Source of the DNA: Pseudomonadota bacterium
GTDB taxonomy: Bacteria > Pseudomonadota > Gammaproteobacteria > Xanthomonadales > Xanthomonadaceae
Length of the DNA: 7,972 bases
Assembly (NCBI GenBank): GCA_023423605.1
Contig: JAFAFF010000079.1
Span: forward strand, 1 to 7,972
Direction of reading: 5' to 3'
Numbering within the stretch: the stretch's first letter is position 1; each line of letters opens with the position of its first letter. Below, piece by piece: positions 1-6,787 of this stretch. Under the pieces are notes generated by a model that saw nothing but the letters and a program-made list of their open reading frames with translations, made no database searches and was not told the DNA's origin. Position numbers and translations under genes: made by a program.

Positions 1-524
1 GCCGCGACGTGCACCATGACGCCACCGCACGCCTGCGTGCCCGCCCCGAAGCCGGCATGACCGACCTGCGGCTGGTCGACTCCGGCGCGCTCACCACTGC
101 CGACAGGATCGACCGTGCCGGCCTGGAAGGCATCTGGATCCGCGGTCCGTTCTCGCTGCAGGGCGAAGCGCTGCAGGCCACCATCAGCCGCGAAGGCAAG
201 CCGGATTACACCGGCAACGGCCAGTACCTCGCGGCCAGCTGGGTGTTGACCGGCGAGTCGCGGCCCTACGCCGCCGGCGGTGTGGCCAACATCAAGCCGG
301 CGCGCGACCATGGCGCGGTGGAACTGCTGGCCCGCTACAGCCGCCTGGACCTGGACGATGCCGATGTGTTCGGCGGTCGCCAGCATGACCTGACGGTCGG
401 CGCGAACTGGTACCTCACCAGCCACTTCAAGTTCCAGGCGAACTACGTGAAGGTGGATGCCAGCCGTGGCGGCGTGCGCAGCAGGCCGGAGATCTTCGAA
501 GTCCGCGCACAGATGCATTTCTGA
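1..524 (+). CDS. Phosphate-selective porin O/P family protein, 3' end
   Basis: Carboxy-terminal part (about 174 codons, reading frame starting at base 3) of an outer-membrane porin of the OprO/OprP (Porin_O_P) type; the start lies left of the window. The fragment opens in a motif typical of this family (ARPEAGMTDLRLVDSG, from about base 36), followed by alternating hydrophobic and polar strands (GIWIRGPFSLQGE, LAASWVLTGESR, AVELLARYSRLD, HDLTVGANWYLT, FKFQANYVKVD). It ends in VRAQMHF with a terminal phenylalanine, the usual C-terminal signal for barrel assembly. Known members form trimeric, anion-selective channels for phosphate or polyphosphate; many homologues have other or unknown substrates. 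The hybrid kinase follows on the same strand after a 71-base gap with two hairpins, so the two may be co-transcribed. The family call is firm, the substrate is not. Confidence 0.88.
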   Translation, partial: RDVHHDATARLRARPEAGMTDLRLVDSGALTTADRIDRAGLEGIWIRGPFSLQGEALQATISREGKPDYTGNGQYLAASWVLTGESRPYAAGGVANIKPARDHGAVELLARYSRLDLDDADVFGGRQHDLTVGANWYLTSHFKFQANYVKVDASRGGVRSRPEIFEVRAQMHF

Positions 525-532
525 TGACCGGA

Positions 533-553
533 GACGGCCGATGGTCGGCCGTC
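533..553 (+). other. Perfect hairpin after the porin stop codon
   Basis: Nine bases at 533-541 pair exactly with 545-553 around a TGG loop. It starts 8 bases after the porin stop and abuts a second, longer hairpin. No run of T follows, so it is not a classic intrinsic terminator. It may protect the porin mRNA 3' end or weaken readthrough into the kinase gene. Confidence 0.6.
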
Positions 554-583
554 CTCCGGGCCGGTCATGGCCCGGCCCGGAGG
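553..583 (+). promoter_or_regulatory. 12-bp hairpin containing the Shine-Dalgarno of the kinase gene
   Basis: Bases 553-564 pair exactly with 572-583 around a 7-base loop, a very GC-rich 12-bp stem. The 3' arm ends in GGAGG (579-583), the only good ribosome-binding sequence before the kinase ATG at 596, with a long spacing of 12 bases. When folded, the stem would hide that sequence. A T-tract is missing, so pure termination is less likely. The hairpin itself is read directly; the regulatory role is inferred. Confidence 0.5.
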
Positions 584-595
584 TAGACTGGTTGG

Positions 596-3253
596 ATGTA
601 TCGGCTGGGCCGCTATCGCAAGCTGCTGGGCACCCTGCTGGTGATGGTGGGCGGCACCGTGCTGTGCGCGGTGTCGGCCGGCCATTTCGCCGGCCAGCGC
701 GCGCTCGCCGGTGAAAGCATGCAGGTGCAGCGGCAGCTGCAGTTGTACGCGCAGGGCCTGCAGCAGCGCATCGATCGCTTCGGTACGCTGCCACAGGTGA
801 TGGCGCTGGACCCCGACCTGGTGTCCGCGCTGCGCTCGCGGCCGGATGCGGCGAGCCGCCAGCGGCTCAACCTGAAGCTCTCGCAGGCCAACCAGGTAAC
901 CCGTGCGTCCACGTTGACCCTGGTGGCGCGCGATGGCGTGGCGGTCGCGGCCAGCAACTGGAACGAGCCGTCCAGCAACGTCGGCGAAGACTACAGCTAC
1001 CGCCCGTATTACCTGCAGGGCATGGCCGAGGGCCAGGGACGCTTCTACGGTATCGGCATGACCACCGGCGTGCCCGGCTACTTCCTGTCCCACGCCATCG
1101 ACGATACAGACGGTACCCGGCTGGGCGTGGTGGTGATCAAGATCGAACTGTCCGCGCTTGAGCAGGAGTGGCTGGCCAGCCCGGACGTGGTGCTGGCCAG
1201 CGACAACCACGACGTGGTGTTCCTGGCCAGCCAGGATCACTGGCGTTACCGCCTGCTGCGCGGCCTCGGCGCCGCCGAACGTGGCGAAATGCTGGCCAGC
1301 CGCCAGTATGCCGACCGTTCGCTGCAGCCGCTGCGTGCCCGGACCGAGCGCGTGCTGGACGACGGCGGCCGCATCGTGCGCATGGCCGATCCAGCGCTGC
1401 CACGCGCGGTGCTCTGGCAGACCATCGAACTGCCGGAAGAGGACTGGCACCTGCACCTGCTGCATGACGCCGGCGGTGCCAGTGCGGTGGCCCGCAGCGC
1501 CGCCATCGGTGGCGGCGCCGCATGGCTGGCCCTGGGTTTCCTGGGACTGTTCGTGCAGCAGCGCCGACGCCTGGCCGCGCACCGGCGGCGCAGCCGCCGC
1601 GAGCTGGAAACCCTGCTCAAGCAGCATGCCCAGGAACTGCGCAGCGCGCAGGACGGGTTGCTGCAGGCCGCGCAGGACGCCGACCGGGGCCTCAGCCGCA
1701 GCCTCGAGCACCTGCCGCAGGGCGTGGTCATCATTGATTGCCAGCAGCGCCTGGTGGCCTGGAACTCACGCTACCTGGAACTGTTCCGCTTCCCGCCGGG
1801 ACTGGTCCAGGTTGGCCGGCCCATCGCCGAGATATTCCACTTCAACGCGCGCCGCGGGCTGCTTGGGCCGGGCCCCATCGATGAGGCCATCCAGCGCCGC
1901 CTCAACCATCTTCGCAGCGGTCGTCCGCACATGCGCGAAAGCGAGAAGGACGACGGCACGGTGCTGGAAATCCGCGGCAATCCATTGCCGGATGGCGGTT
2001 TCGTTACCAGCTATGCGGACATCACCAGCTACAAGAATGCGGCACGCGAACTGCGTTCGCTGGCCGATGCGCTGGAACACCGCGTAGCCGAACGCACCCG
2101 CGACCTGGACGAAGCCCGGCGTGAAGCCGAACAGGCCAACCGTTACAAGACCCGTTTCGTCGCTTCGGCCGTGCACGACCTGCTGCAGCCACTGAACGCC
2201 GCGCGCATGTTCGTTTCGGTGCTGCGCGGCAAGCTGGCGGACACCGAACAGCAGCAGACCGCCGACCATATCGAAGCGGCGCTGTCGGCACAGGACGCCA
2301 TCCTCGCCAGCCTGCTGGACATTTCGCGGCTGGAATCGGGCAGCCTGCAGACGCGGGTACGCCCGTTCGCACTCAATCCGCTGCTGGAGACGCTCGCCCG
2401 TGAATTCGGCATCGCCGCCGAAGGACGGGGCCTGCAGCTGCGCTGGGTGCCCACGTCGGCCGTGGTGGTCAGCGATGAGGCGCTGCTGCGCCGCATCCTG
2501 CAGAACTTCCTCTCCAATGCCCTGCGCTACACCCGGCGGGGTCGCGTGCTGCTGGGTTGCCGTCGCGAAGGCGCGCGGTTGTGGATCCAGGTGCACGACC
2601 AGGGACCGGGCATCCCCGAAAGCCTGCACAAGGAAATCTTCGAAGAGTTCCGCCGGCTGCACGATGGACAGGAACGCGGTACCGGGCTGGGCCTGGCGAT
2701 CGTCGAACGTATCGGTCGGCTGCTGGGCCATCCCATCCGGCTGCGTTCCACGCTCGGCCGTGGCAGTGTGTTCGAGGTAGCGGTACCGACGGGCGCGGCG
2801 CAGGATGTGGTGGAAGTGGCCGCCGCCCCCGCGCATGTGGTGGAAACCGCCAGCGATGGGCCGCTGCGCGGCTGCCGCCTATGGGCCATTGATGATGATC
2901 CGCACGTGATTGCCGCCACGCGTGCACTGCTGGAACGCTGGGCCTGCGATGTGCGGTTCGCGGGTGGGCCGCAGGCAGCGCTGCAGGCTGCACTCCACGA
3001 ACGCGTACCCGAGCTGGTGCTGCTGGACGTGCGCATGGGTGAGTTCGATGGGCCGTCGCTTTACGAGCAGCTGTGCGTGTTGTGGCAGGCGCGCCCGCCC
3101 GTGATCCTGCTCACAGCCGAGCGCGACGATGCATTGAAGGCTCACGCCGCGGGCAACGGCTGGGGATTCCTGTCCAAGCCGGTGCGTCCGCCCGCATTGC
3201 GTGCGCTGATGACACAGTTGCTGCTGCGGCACCAGGGCCCGCCGCCGCGCTGA
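596..3253 (+). CDS. Hybrid sensor histidine kinase (periplasmic DctB-like sensor, PAS, HisKA, HATPase, REC)
   Basis: Inner-membrane hybrid sensor kinase of 885 residues. TM1 is about residues 12-32 and TM2 about 302-321. The periplasmic part between them carries a signature like that of DctB-type double-Cache sensors (VGEDYSYRPYYLQGMAEG and GRFYGIGMTTGVPGYFLS, about residues 129-164). A PAS domain (about 365-480) and a coiled linker follow. The dimerisation box holds phospho-accepting His527 in AVHDLLQPLNAARMF. The ATPase shows the N box (QNFLSNAL, 636-643), G1 (DQGPGI, 668-673) and G2 (GTGLGLAI, 695-702). The C-terminal receiver has acidic residues 766-768, phospho-acceptor Asp811, Thr840 and Lys861. 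No HPt domain is present here or elsewhere in the window. ATG 596 is the earliest in-frame start, because a TAG stop lies at 584-586, and it leaves a proper positive N-terminus before TM1. The likely partner is the NarL-type regulator encoded at 6828-7481, inferred from proximity. The ligand may be a carboxylate by analogy with DctB, but this is unproven. Confidence 0.93.
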   Translation: MYRLGRYRKLLGTLLVMVGGTVLCAVSAGHFAGQRALAGESMQVQRQLQLYAQGLQQRIDRFGTLPQVMALDPDLVSALRSRPDAASRQRLNLKLSQANQVTRASTLTLVARDGVAVAASNWNEPSSNVGEDYSYRPYYLQGMAEGQGRFYGIGMTTGVPGYFLSHAIDDTDGTRLGVVVIKIELSALEQEWLASPDVVLASDNHDVVFLASQDHWRYRLLRGLGAAERGEMLASRQYADRSLQPLRARTERVLDDGGRIVRMADPALPRAVLWQTIELPEEDWHLHLLHDAGGASAVARSAAIGGGAAWLALGFLGLFVQQRRRLAAHRRRSRRELETLLKQHAQELRSAQDGLLQAAQDADRGLSRSLEHLPQGVVIIDCQQRLVAWNSRYLELFRFPPGLVQVGRPIAEIFHFNARRGLLGPGPIDEAIQRRLNHLRSGRPHMRESEKDDGTVLEIRGNPLPDGGFVTSYADITSYKNAARELRSLADALEHRVAERTRDLDEARREAEQANRYKTRFVASAVHDLLQPLNAARMFVSVLRGKLADTEQQQTADHIEAALSAQDAILASLLDISRLESGSLQTRVRPFALNPLLETLAREFGIAAEGRGLQLRWVPTSAVVVSDEALLRRILQNFLSNALRYTRRGRVLLGCRREGARLWIQVHDQGPGIPESLHKEIFEEFRRLHDGQERGTGLGLAIVERIGRLLGHPIRLRSTLGRGSVFEVAVPTGAAQDVVEVAAAPAHVVETASDGPLRGCRLWAIDDDPHVIAATRALLERWACDVRFAGGPQAALQAALHERVPELVLLDVRMGEFDGPSLYEQLCVLWQARPPVILLTAERDDALKAHAAGNGWGFLSKPVRPPALRALMTQLLLRHQGPPPR

Positions 3254-3272
3254 CCCTTGCGCGATCTGCCCC

Positions 3273-3333
3273 GTAGAGCCGGGCTCTGCCCGGCTGCCAG
3301 GTCACCGCACAGCGGGGCAGAGCCCCGCTCTAC
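3273..3333. repeat. SMAG-type REP dimer, copy 1
   Basis: A 61-bp inverted pair of REP hairpins starting with GTAG and ending with CTAC. The left hairpin pairs 3277-3284 with 3288-3295 (loop TCT). The right hairpin pairs 3311-3318 with 3322-3329 (loop AGA). GTAG-headed hairpins of this form are known as SMAG elements in Stenotrophomonas maltophilia. It begins 19 bases after the kinase stop codon, between two convergent genes, where it could end transcription or protect 3' ends in both directions. Confidence 0.88.
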
Positions 3334-3349
3334 GAACGTCACGCACCGT

Positions 3350-3410
3350 GTAGAGCCGGGCTCTGCCCGGCTGCCAGGTCACCGCGCAGCGGGGCAGAGC
3401 CCCGCTCTAC
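3350..3410. repeat. SMAG-type REP dimer, copy 2 (tandem duplicate)
   Basis: A second 61-bp GTAG...CTAC dimer. It differs from copy 1 at only one base (A at 3310 versus G at the matching position 3387) and is separated from it by 16 bases, giving a 77-bp period. The near identity points to a recent tandem duplication. It lies 49 bases from the stop codon of the convergent yaiO-like gene. Confidence 0.88.
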
Positions 3411-3459
3411 GCGCCTTCGCGTTTTCATCTTCACCGCCGCCCGCACGTCGGCCGATGGA

Positions 3460-4236
3460 TTACCAGCGTGCGTTGATGCTCGCGTTGAGGCCATGTCCCT
3501 GGTAGTTCACGGCGCCGGTGCGGTACCAGACGTTGTCCACGCCGATGCGCAGGCTCCACGGCCCACCCAGCGGCTGCAGACGCTGCAGCGCAACGCTGTG
3601 GAAGCGCCCGGACTGCACCCCGGCGCTCCAGTCATACTCGCGTAGCGCCGTGCCCTGCCCCAGCCACAACGTTGTCGCGCCAGTGCCTGAAGCATCGCCG
3701 ACCCGCAGCGACATCAGGTTGGCGTAGCTGTAGCCCTGGCCAGCCACCCGGTAGCCGGTATGACGCGCGCGCAGCGTGGCCGCCTTGAAGTACCGCGCAC
3801 CCTCGACGTAGAACGCATCCACATCGACATCGCCGTGGTAGCGTGCATGGCGCAGTCCGATGCTGCCGGTATAGGCCGTGCCCAGCTTGGCGGTCAGGTT
3901 CTGGTCGAAGGCATGCGCGACGAATACGGTGCTGCCATCGGACCACTGCACCGCGCTGCGTGTTCCCACACGCGGGCTCCACTGGTGGTAGACGGCTGCA
4001 CCGACGCGTGTCCCGGTATCGGAAAGGTCGCCCGCACTGCGCTTTCCGTTCGCCATATCAACCACCACCGTGGTGGTGTCGCTGCGACGCACGTATTCGA
4101 GTTCAGTGACATCGCGCTGTCCGAAGCCGGCGCTGTAATCGACATGGTTGCCACGCAGTGTCAGGTCCTGCTCCACAGCGCCGGCATTGCCGGCCACAGC
4201 ACACAGCGCACCTGCCAGCAGGAAATTGTGATTCAC
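3460..4236 (-). CDS. yaiO: YaiO-family outer-membrane beta-barrel protein
   Basis: A protein of 258 residues, close to the length of E. coli YaiO (about 257). The first 20 or so residues form a signal peptide (VNHNFLLAGALCAVAGNAGA, cleavage probably before VEQ). The mature part is a series of amphipathic strands (LTLRGNHVDYSAGFGQRDV, TELEYVRRSD, GTRVGAAVYHQWSP, SIGLRHARY, AFYVEGARYF) and ends in NASINARW with a terminal aromatic residue, as expected of an outer-membrane barrel. The start chosen is GTG 4236: GGAG (4244-4247) stands 7 bases upstream and the signal peptide begins directly there. It is the last gene of the four-gene operon, 17 bases after the acyltransferase stop. The biochemical role of YaiO is not established. 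By position beside a synthase and a deacetylase it could be a glycan export or anchoring barrel (inference). The family call rests on fold, length and gene context, without a database search. Confidence 0.75.
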   Translation of the reverse strand: MNHNFLLAGALCAVAGNAGAVEQDLTLRGNHVDYSAGFGQRDVTELEYVRRSDTTTVVVDMANGKRSAGDLSDTGTRVGAAVYHQWSPRVGTRSAVQWSDGSTVFVAHAFDQNLTAKLGTAYTGSIGLRHARYHGDVDVDAFYVEGARYFKAATLRARHTGYRVAGQGYSYANLMSLRVGDASGTGATTLWLGQGTALREYDWSAGVQSGRFHSVALQRLQPLGGPWSLRIGVDNVWYRTGAVNYQGHGLNASINARW

Positions 4237-4243
4237 GAAGATA

Positions 4244-4247
4244 CTCC
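4244..4247 (-). promoter_or_regulatory. Ribosome-binding site fixing the GTG start of yaiO
   Basis: On the minus strand GGAG is followed by the 7-base spacer TATCTTC and GTG at 4236. The frame is open much further upstream (to 4410), so this site together with the signal peptide decides the start. Confidence 0.7.
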
Positions 4248-4253
4248 AGGGAT

Positions 4254-4850
4254 TCAGAAGGATTCGATGGCCTGCCGCAGCTGATAGCGACCGCTGGGCA
4301 GGTTGCGGGTAACGGTGATGCGTGGGCCAAGCAGGGTGTCGGCGAGCACCCTGCGGCCGGGCAGGACGATGACCTGGATGCCAAGCGACGCCCGTGCACC
4401 GATCCAGCACCCCAGCTTGTCCATGCCCGTATCCCGCAGGCCTTCGTCGGTCATCACGCGCACGCTCTGCTGGTCCAGTCGATGGTTGCTGGTACGCACC
4501 TGCGCGCCCAGATACACGGCATCCTCAAGCCAGCTGTCGGCGACGTAGCACTGTGGTCCGATACTGACCCGCTCCCCCAGCCACGCCTGTTTCATTTCCA
4601 CCGCAAAGCCGATCCGGCAGCCATCGCCGATCCAGGTGTTGGCGCGGATGAAGGCATGGTTGCCGACCAGGCAATCGGCACCGATGCTTACCGGTCCTTC
4701 GATGCGGGCACCGGCGCAGATCCTGCTGCGCGGGCCGATCTCGACCGCCCCCGCCAGCACCGCATCAGGCGCCACCCATGCCGACGGATCGACCGCTGCT
4801 GCCGTGTTCCGCAGGCGCGCCGGCAGTGCACGGATGTCATTCCACCACAC
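4254..4850 (-). CDS. Left-handed beta-helix (hexapeptide) acyltransferase, GlmU/nucleotidyltransferase C-terminal type
   Basis: A protein of 198 residues built mostly of hexapeptide turns: VDPSAWVAPDAVLAGAVEIGPRSRICAGARIEGPVSIG is the clear start of the helix, and it continues to about residue 175 (CWIGARASLGIQVIVLPGRRV). The pattern SNHRLD...TGMDKLGCWIG resembles the C-terminal acyltransferase half of GlmU-like and glucose-1-phosphate nucleotidyltransferase proteins; here it stands alone without a nucleotidyltransferase domain. The likely reaction is acyl transfer from acetyl-CoA (or another acyl-CoA) to a sugar or sugar nucleotide, in the cytoplasm. GTG 4850 is chosen because GAGG lies 7 bases before it. 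It overlaps the glycosyltransferase gene by 14 bases, indicating translational coupling. It corresponds in position and type to E. coli yaiX, which is interrupted by an insertion sequence in K-12; the copy here appears intact. The acceptor is unknown. Confidence 0.8.
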   Translation of the reverse strand: MWWNDIRALPARLRNTAAAVDPSAWVAPDAVLAGAVEIGPRSRICAGARIEGPVSIGADCLVGNHAFIRANTWIGDGCRIGFAVEMKQAWLGERVSIGPQCYVADSWLEDAVYLGAQVRTSNHRLDQQSVRVMTDEGLRDTGMDKLGCWIGARASLGIQVIVLPGRRVLADTLLGPRITVTRNLPSGRYQLRQAIESF

Positions 4851-5979
4851 GGGGATACCTCGTCGGCTTGTCGCGCATCGGCTCGGTACCGGTGACCAGG
4901 CCACGCAGGCCATGCACGAGCCATACCGCGTACGCCAGCGCGACGTAGCCCACGGCAAGCCAGGACAGGGGAATGAGGCTGGGCCGGCGATGCCGGAAGG
5001 CGCTGTACGCGCCGATCAGGCTGACGATACCCAGCCACTGGAGCGGGAACATCACGTACAGCAGGCCCCACGGGCTGCCATGCAGCGCAGTCGCGCGCAT
5101 GCCGAGCACGGCCCATGCCGCGATGCCGGCCAGTACCACCCATACCATCGGCAGCATGCTGAAGAACCCGAAGCGGCTGAGCAGCAACCGCCGGTGCAGG
5201 CGCAGGCAGACCGCATAGCCGAAGATCCAGCGCCGCCACCGCCGCCACTCATCGCGCACGGTGTTGCATTCCTGCGGATACACCACGCACTGGTGGGCCT
5301 GGCGCACGCGCAGGCCGTTGGCCACCAGGGTCCACGTCAGGTCCAGGTCTTCGACCTTGGTGCGATCGGAAAAGCCGAAGCGACGGAGCACATCGGTGCG
5401 GAACATCCCGCACGCACCGGAAATGATGAAGGGCGCGCCGCCCAGCAACCGCTGCAGGCTGCGCTTGACGATGATCATCGGCAACTTGACGCTGGCGCGG
5501 ATGTGCGGGATCAGTCCCGCCCCGGCGAGATTGGACGAAGGAATGCCGCCCACCGCATCGGCGCCGCGCTCGATCTCCGCCAACAGATAGCCCAGGTCCT
5601 CGCCGTCCTTCGGCACCAGCGTGTCGGCGTCGGTCAGGAACACCTGCGCGGCGGTGGCGTGCTGCAGCCCGAGCATCAACGCCCCTCCCTTGCCGGTGTT
5701 GGCCTGCCGCAGGGCAAGCAGCCGTCCCCCCGCCTCGGCCTGCAGGCGTTCCAGCACCTTCGGCGTGTCATCAGTGGAACCGTCATCCACGCAGATAACG
5801 CGATGCACGTAGGGATTTTCCAGCAGATTGCGCAGTGCTTCTTCCAGGCATGGCCCTTCGTTGTAGGCCGGCACGATGGCATCCACCGTGCCCAACCGCC
5901 GGCTTGGCGGCCGGCGCGAACGCAGCAGCAGCCACCCCACCACCACCACCAGCAAGGCCGACAGCAGCAGTCCTTTCAC
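4837..5979 (-). CDS. Membrane-anchored family 2 glycosyltransferase, processive synthase type (YaiP-like)
   Basis: A protein of 380 residues. An N-terminal membrane segment (about 3-19) precedes a GT-A domain with VPAYNE (36-41), DDGSTDD (65-71), TGKGGAL (95-101), the metal-binding DADT (117-120), SGACGMFR (187-194) and the catalytic-base motif EDLDLTW (210-216). RRWRRW (246-251) matches the Q/RxxRW signature of processive synthases such as PgaC and NodC. About three further hydrophobic segments follow (about 272-296, 304-326 and 336-358). It would transfer sugars from a nucleotide sugar at the inner membrane and may extrude the chain. Start GTG 5979 overlaps the deacetylase stop in a GTGA junction. 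E. coli YaiP has a similar length (about 398) and context. Polymer identity is unknown; an N-acetylhexosamine is suggested only by the deacetylase neighbour. Confidence 0.88.
   Translation of the reverse strand: MKGLLLSALLVVVVGWLLLRSRRPPSRRLGTVDAIVPAYNEGPCLEEALRNLLENPYVHRVICVDDGSTDDTPKVLERLQAEAGGRLLALRQANTGKGGALMLGLQHATAAQVFLTDADTLVPKDGEDLGYLLAEIERGADAVGGIPSSNLAGAGLIPHIRASVKLPMIIVKRSLQRLLGGAPFIISGACGMFRTDVLRRFGFSDRTKVEDLDLTWTLVANGLRVRQAHQCVVYPQECNTVRDEWRRWRRWIFGYAVCLRLHRRLLLSRFGFFSMLPMVWVVLAGIAAWAVLGMRATALHGSPWGLLYVMFPLQWLGIVSLIGAYSAFRHRRPSLIPLSWLAVGYVALAYAVWLVHGLRGLVTGTEPMRDKPTRYPRVVE
4858..4861 (-). promoter_or_regulatory. Ribosome-binding site fixing the GTG start of the acyltransferase
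   Basis: GAGG on the minus strand, then TATCCCC and GTG at 4850. It lies inside the glycosyltransferase coding region. It argues for this start over the tempting ATGA overlap at 4840, which opens a different frame. Confidence 0.65.
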
Positions 5980-6590
5980 AGCATGATCTTGTAGGGCATG
6001 AAACCCTCGCAGGGGCCGAGCCCGACCTGCTGGCCACGGAAACCGAGATGGCAACGCAGTGCATCAGGCTGCATGTACCCGCGGTGGGCCTGGCTGGCAT
6101 GCAGGCCGACTGCCGCCACCTTGGCGTCAACGAATCCGGCAACGGATTCATAGACCACCGGCGCGAAATTCGCCCACGAACTCGGCGTCTCATAGCTGAG
6201 CACCTGGGGAACGCTGCGGCAGGCCACGACCGAGGCACGAAACACCGCCCGATGATCCTGGTGGCGGTCATGCTCGAACATCGTGTACACCCGCTGCGGC
6301 TGCAGGTCGCGACAATGCGCTTCGATCAGCGCGATCATCTCCGCGCCGCAGTCATCCAGCGCGGTGTCGGGCAGCTGTTCCTGGGCGACGTCGCGCACAC
6401 CCAGCCGATGCAGCGCCCGCCAGGTCTCTTCGGCACGATCATGGCCACTACCGGCACCCGCATCGCCGCAGGTGAACACCAGTGCGCGGACATGGACTCC
6501 CTGCCTGGAAAGCTTCGCCAGGGTTGCACCGCAGCCAAGTTCGAGATCATCCGGATGTGCGCCGATGGCAAGCACGCGTTGCAGGTTCAT
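5976..6590 (-). CDS. PIG-L-type (LmbE-like) zinc-dependent N-deacetylase (YaiS-like)
   Basis: A protein of 204 residues with the two zinc-binding motifs of the PIG-L/LmbE family: AHPDD at 11-15 and the HDRHQDHR block at 107-114 (His110, Asp112 and His113 are the likely key residues). Family members remove acetyl groups from N-acetylglucosamine-containing molecules (GlcNAc-PI, GlcNAc-Ins, bacillithiol and mycothiol precursors, chitobiose and others). No signal peptide or membrane segment is seen, so it should act in the cytoplasm on a precursor or lipid-linked intermediate, unlike the periplasmic or surface polysaccharide deacetylase PgaB. ATG 6590 is chosen because the conserved core starts at once (NLQRVLAIGAHPDD); an upstream GTG at 6629 would add 13 residues that do not look conserved. 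No good Shine-Dalgarno precedes either start. It is the first gene of the operon and matches E. coli yaiS in type and position. Confidence 0.88.
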   Translation of the reverse strand: MNLQRVLAIGAHPDDLELGCGATLAKLSRQGVHVRALVFTCGDAGAGSGHDRAEETWRALHRLGVRDVAQEQLPDTALDDCGAEMIALIEAHCRDLQPQRVYTMFEHDRHQDHRAVFRASVVACRSVPQVLSYETPSSWANFAPVVYESVAGFVDAKVAAVGLHASQAHRGYMQPDALRCHLGFRGQQVGLGPCEGFMPYKIML

Positions 6591-6661
6591 GGGAGGCAGG
6601 CAGCTGGAGGAAGGAGCCGTGCATCGCACAACCGTCGCATGCAGCGGCGGGGCGACTGGCA

Positions 6662-6689
6662 GCGGGCAGTGTGTCGGAAGCTGCCCCGC
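6662..6689. other. Imperfect hairpin upstream of the deacetylase gene
   Basis: Bases 6662-6669 pair with 6681-6689 with one unpaired C and an 11-base loop. It lies in the 136-base space between the SMAG dimer and the first cassette gene, about 70 bases before its start. It could be a leader structure or a decayed repeat. No convincing sigma-70 promoter was found in this space by eye on the minus strand. Confidence 0.3.
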
Positions 6690-6726
6690 CTGGCTCTAGG
6701 ACACATCCGAGATTTCGCATGCGTAT

Positions 6727-6787
6727 GTAGCGCCGGGCTCTGCCCGGCTGGGGCCCTGCCACGCAGCGGGGCAGAGCCCCGCTCTAC
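6727..6787. repeat. SMAG-type REP dimer, copy 3
   Basis: A 61-bp GTAG...CTAC inverted REP dimer with the same architecture and length as the two copies beside the kinase gene, but a different central spacer (GGGGCCCTGCCACGC) and one base changed at the foot of the left stem (C at 6731 instead of A). It lies between the response regulator and the four-gene operon, which run in the same direction, so it may limit readthrough between them. Confidence 0.85.

Noticed and set aside
443..1711. A 422-codon open frame on the minus strand opposite the kinase sensor region
   Set aside because: The opposite strand encodes a coherent sensor domain. This frame is a low-complexity Ala/Gln/His-rich shadow overlapping the porin end as well.
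1766..2836. A 356-codon minus-strand open frame opposite the kinase core
   Set aside because: It lies opposite the PAS, HisKA and HATPase domains with all their motifs and has no domain of its own.
3273..3410. Two spaced repeats as a possible small CRISPR array
   Set aside because: The units are 61-bp palindromic REP dimers with GTAG heads, found elsewhere in the window in other arrangements. There are no cas genes and only one 16-base spacer.
4688..4840. ATGA overlap at the end of the glycosyltransferase gene as the start of the next gene
   Set aside because: The ATG at 4840 opens a frame that encodes only about 50 Arg-rich residues. The real acyltransferase frame starts at GTG 4850, with GAGG 7 bases upstream.
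4158..4895. A 245-codon plus-strand open frame opposite the acyltransferase
   Set aside because: The minus strand encodes regular hexapeptide turns. This frame is compositionally biased and lacks motifs.
5937..5953. Short CAC/CCA triplet run as a microsatellite
   Set aside because: It lies inside the glycosyltransferase and encodes the valine run of its N-terminal membrane segment.
4636..5994. A 452-codon open frame on the plus strand opposite the glycosyltransferase
   Set aside because: It is the antisense shadow of a well-supported GT2 gene in GC-rich DNA. The product is rich in His, Gln, Arg and Ala and shows no recognisable domain.
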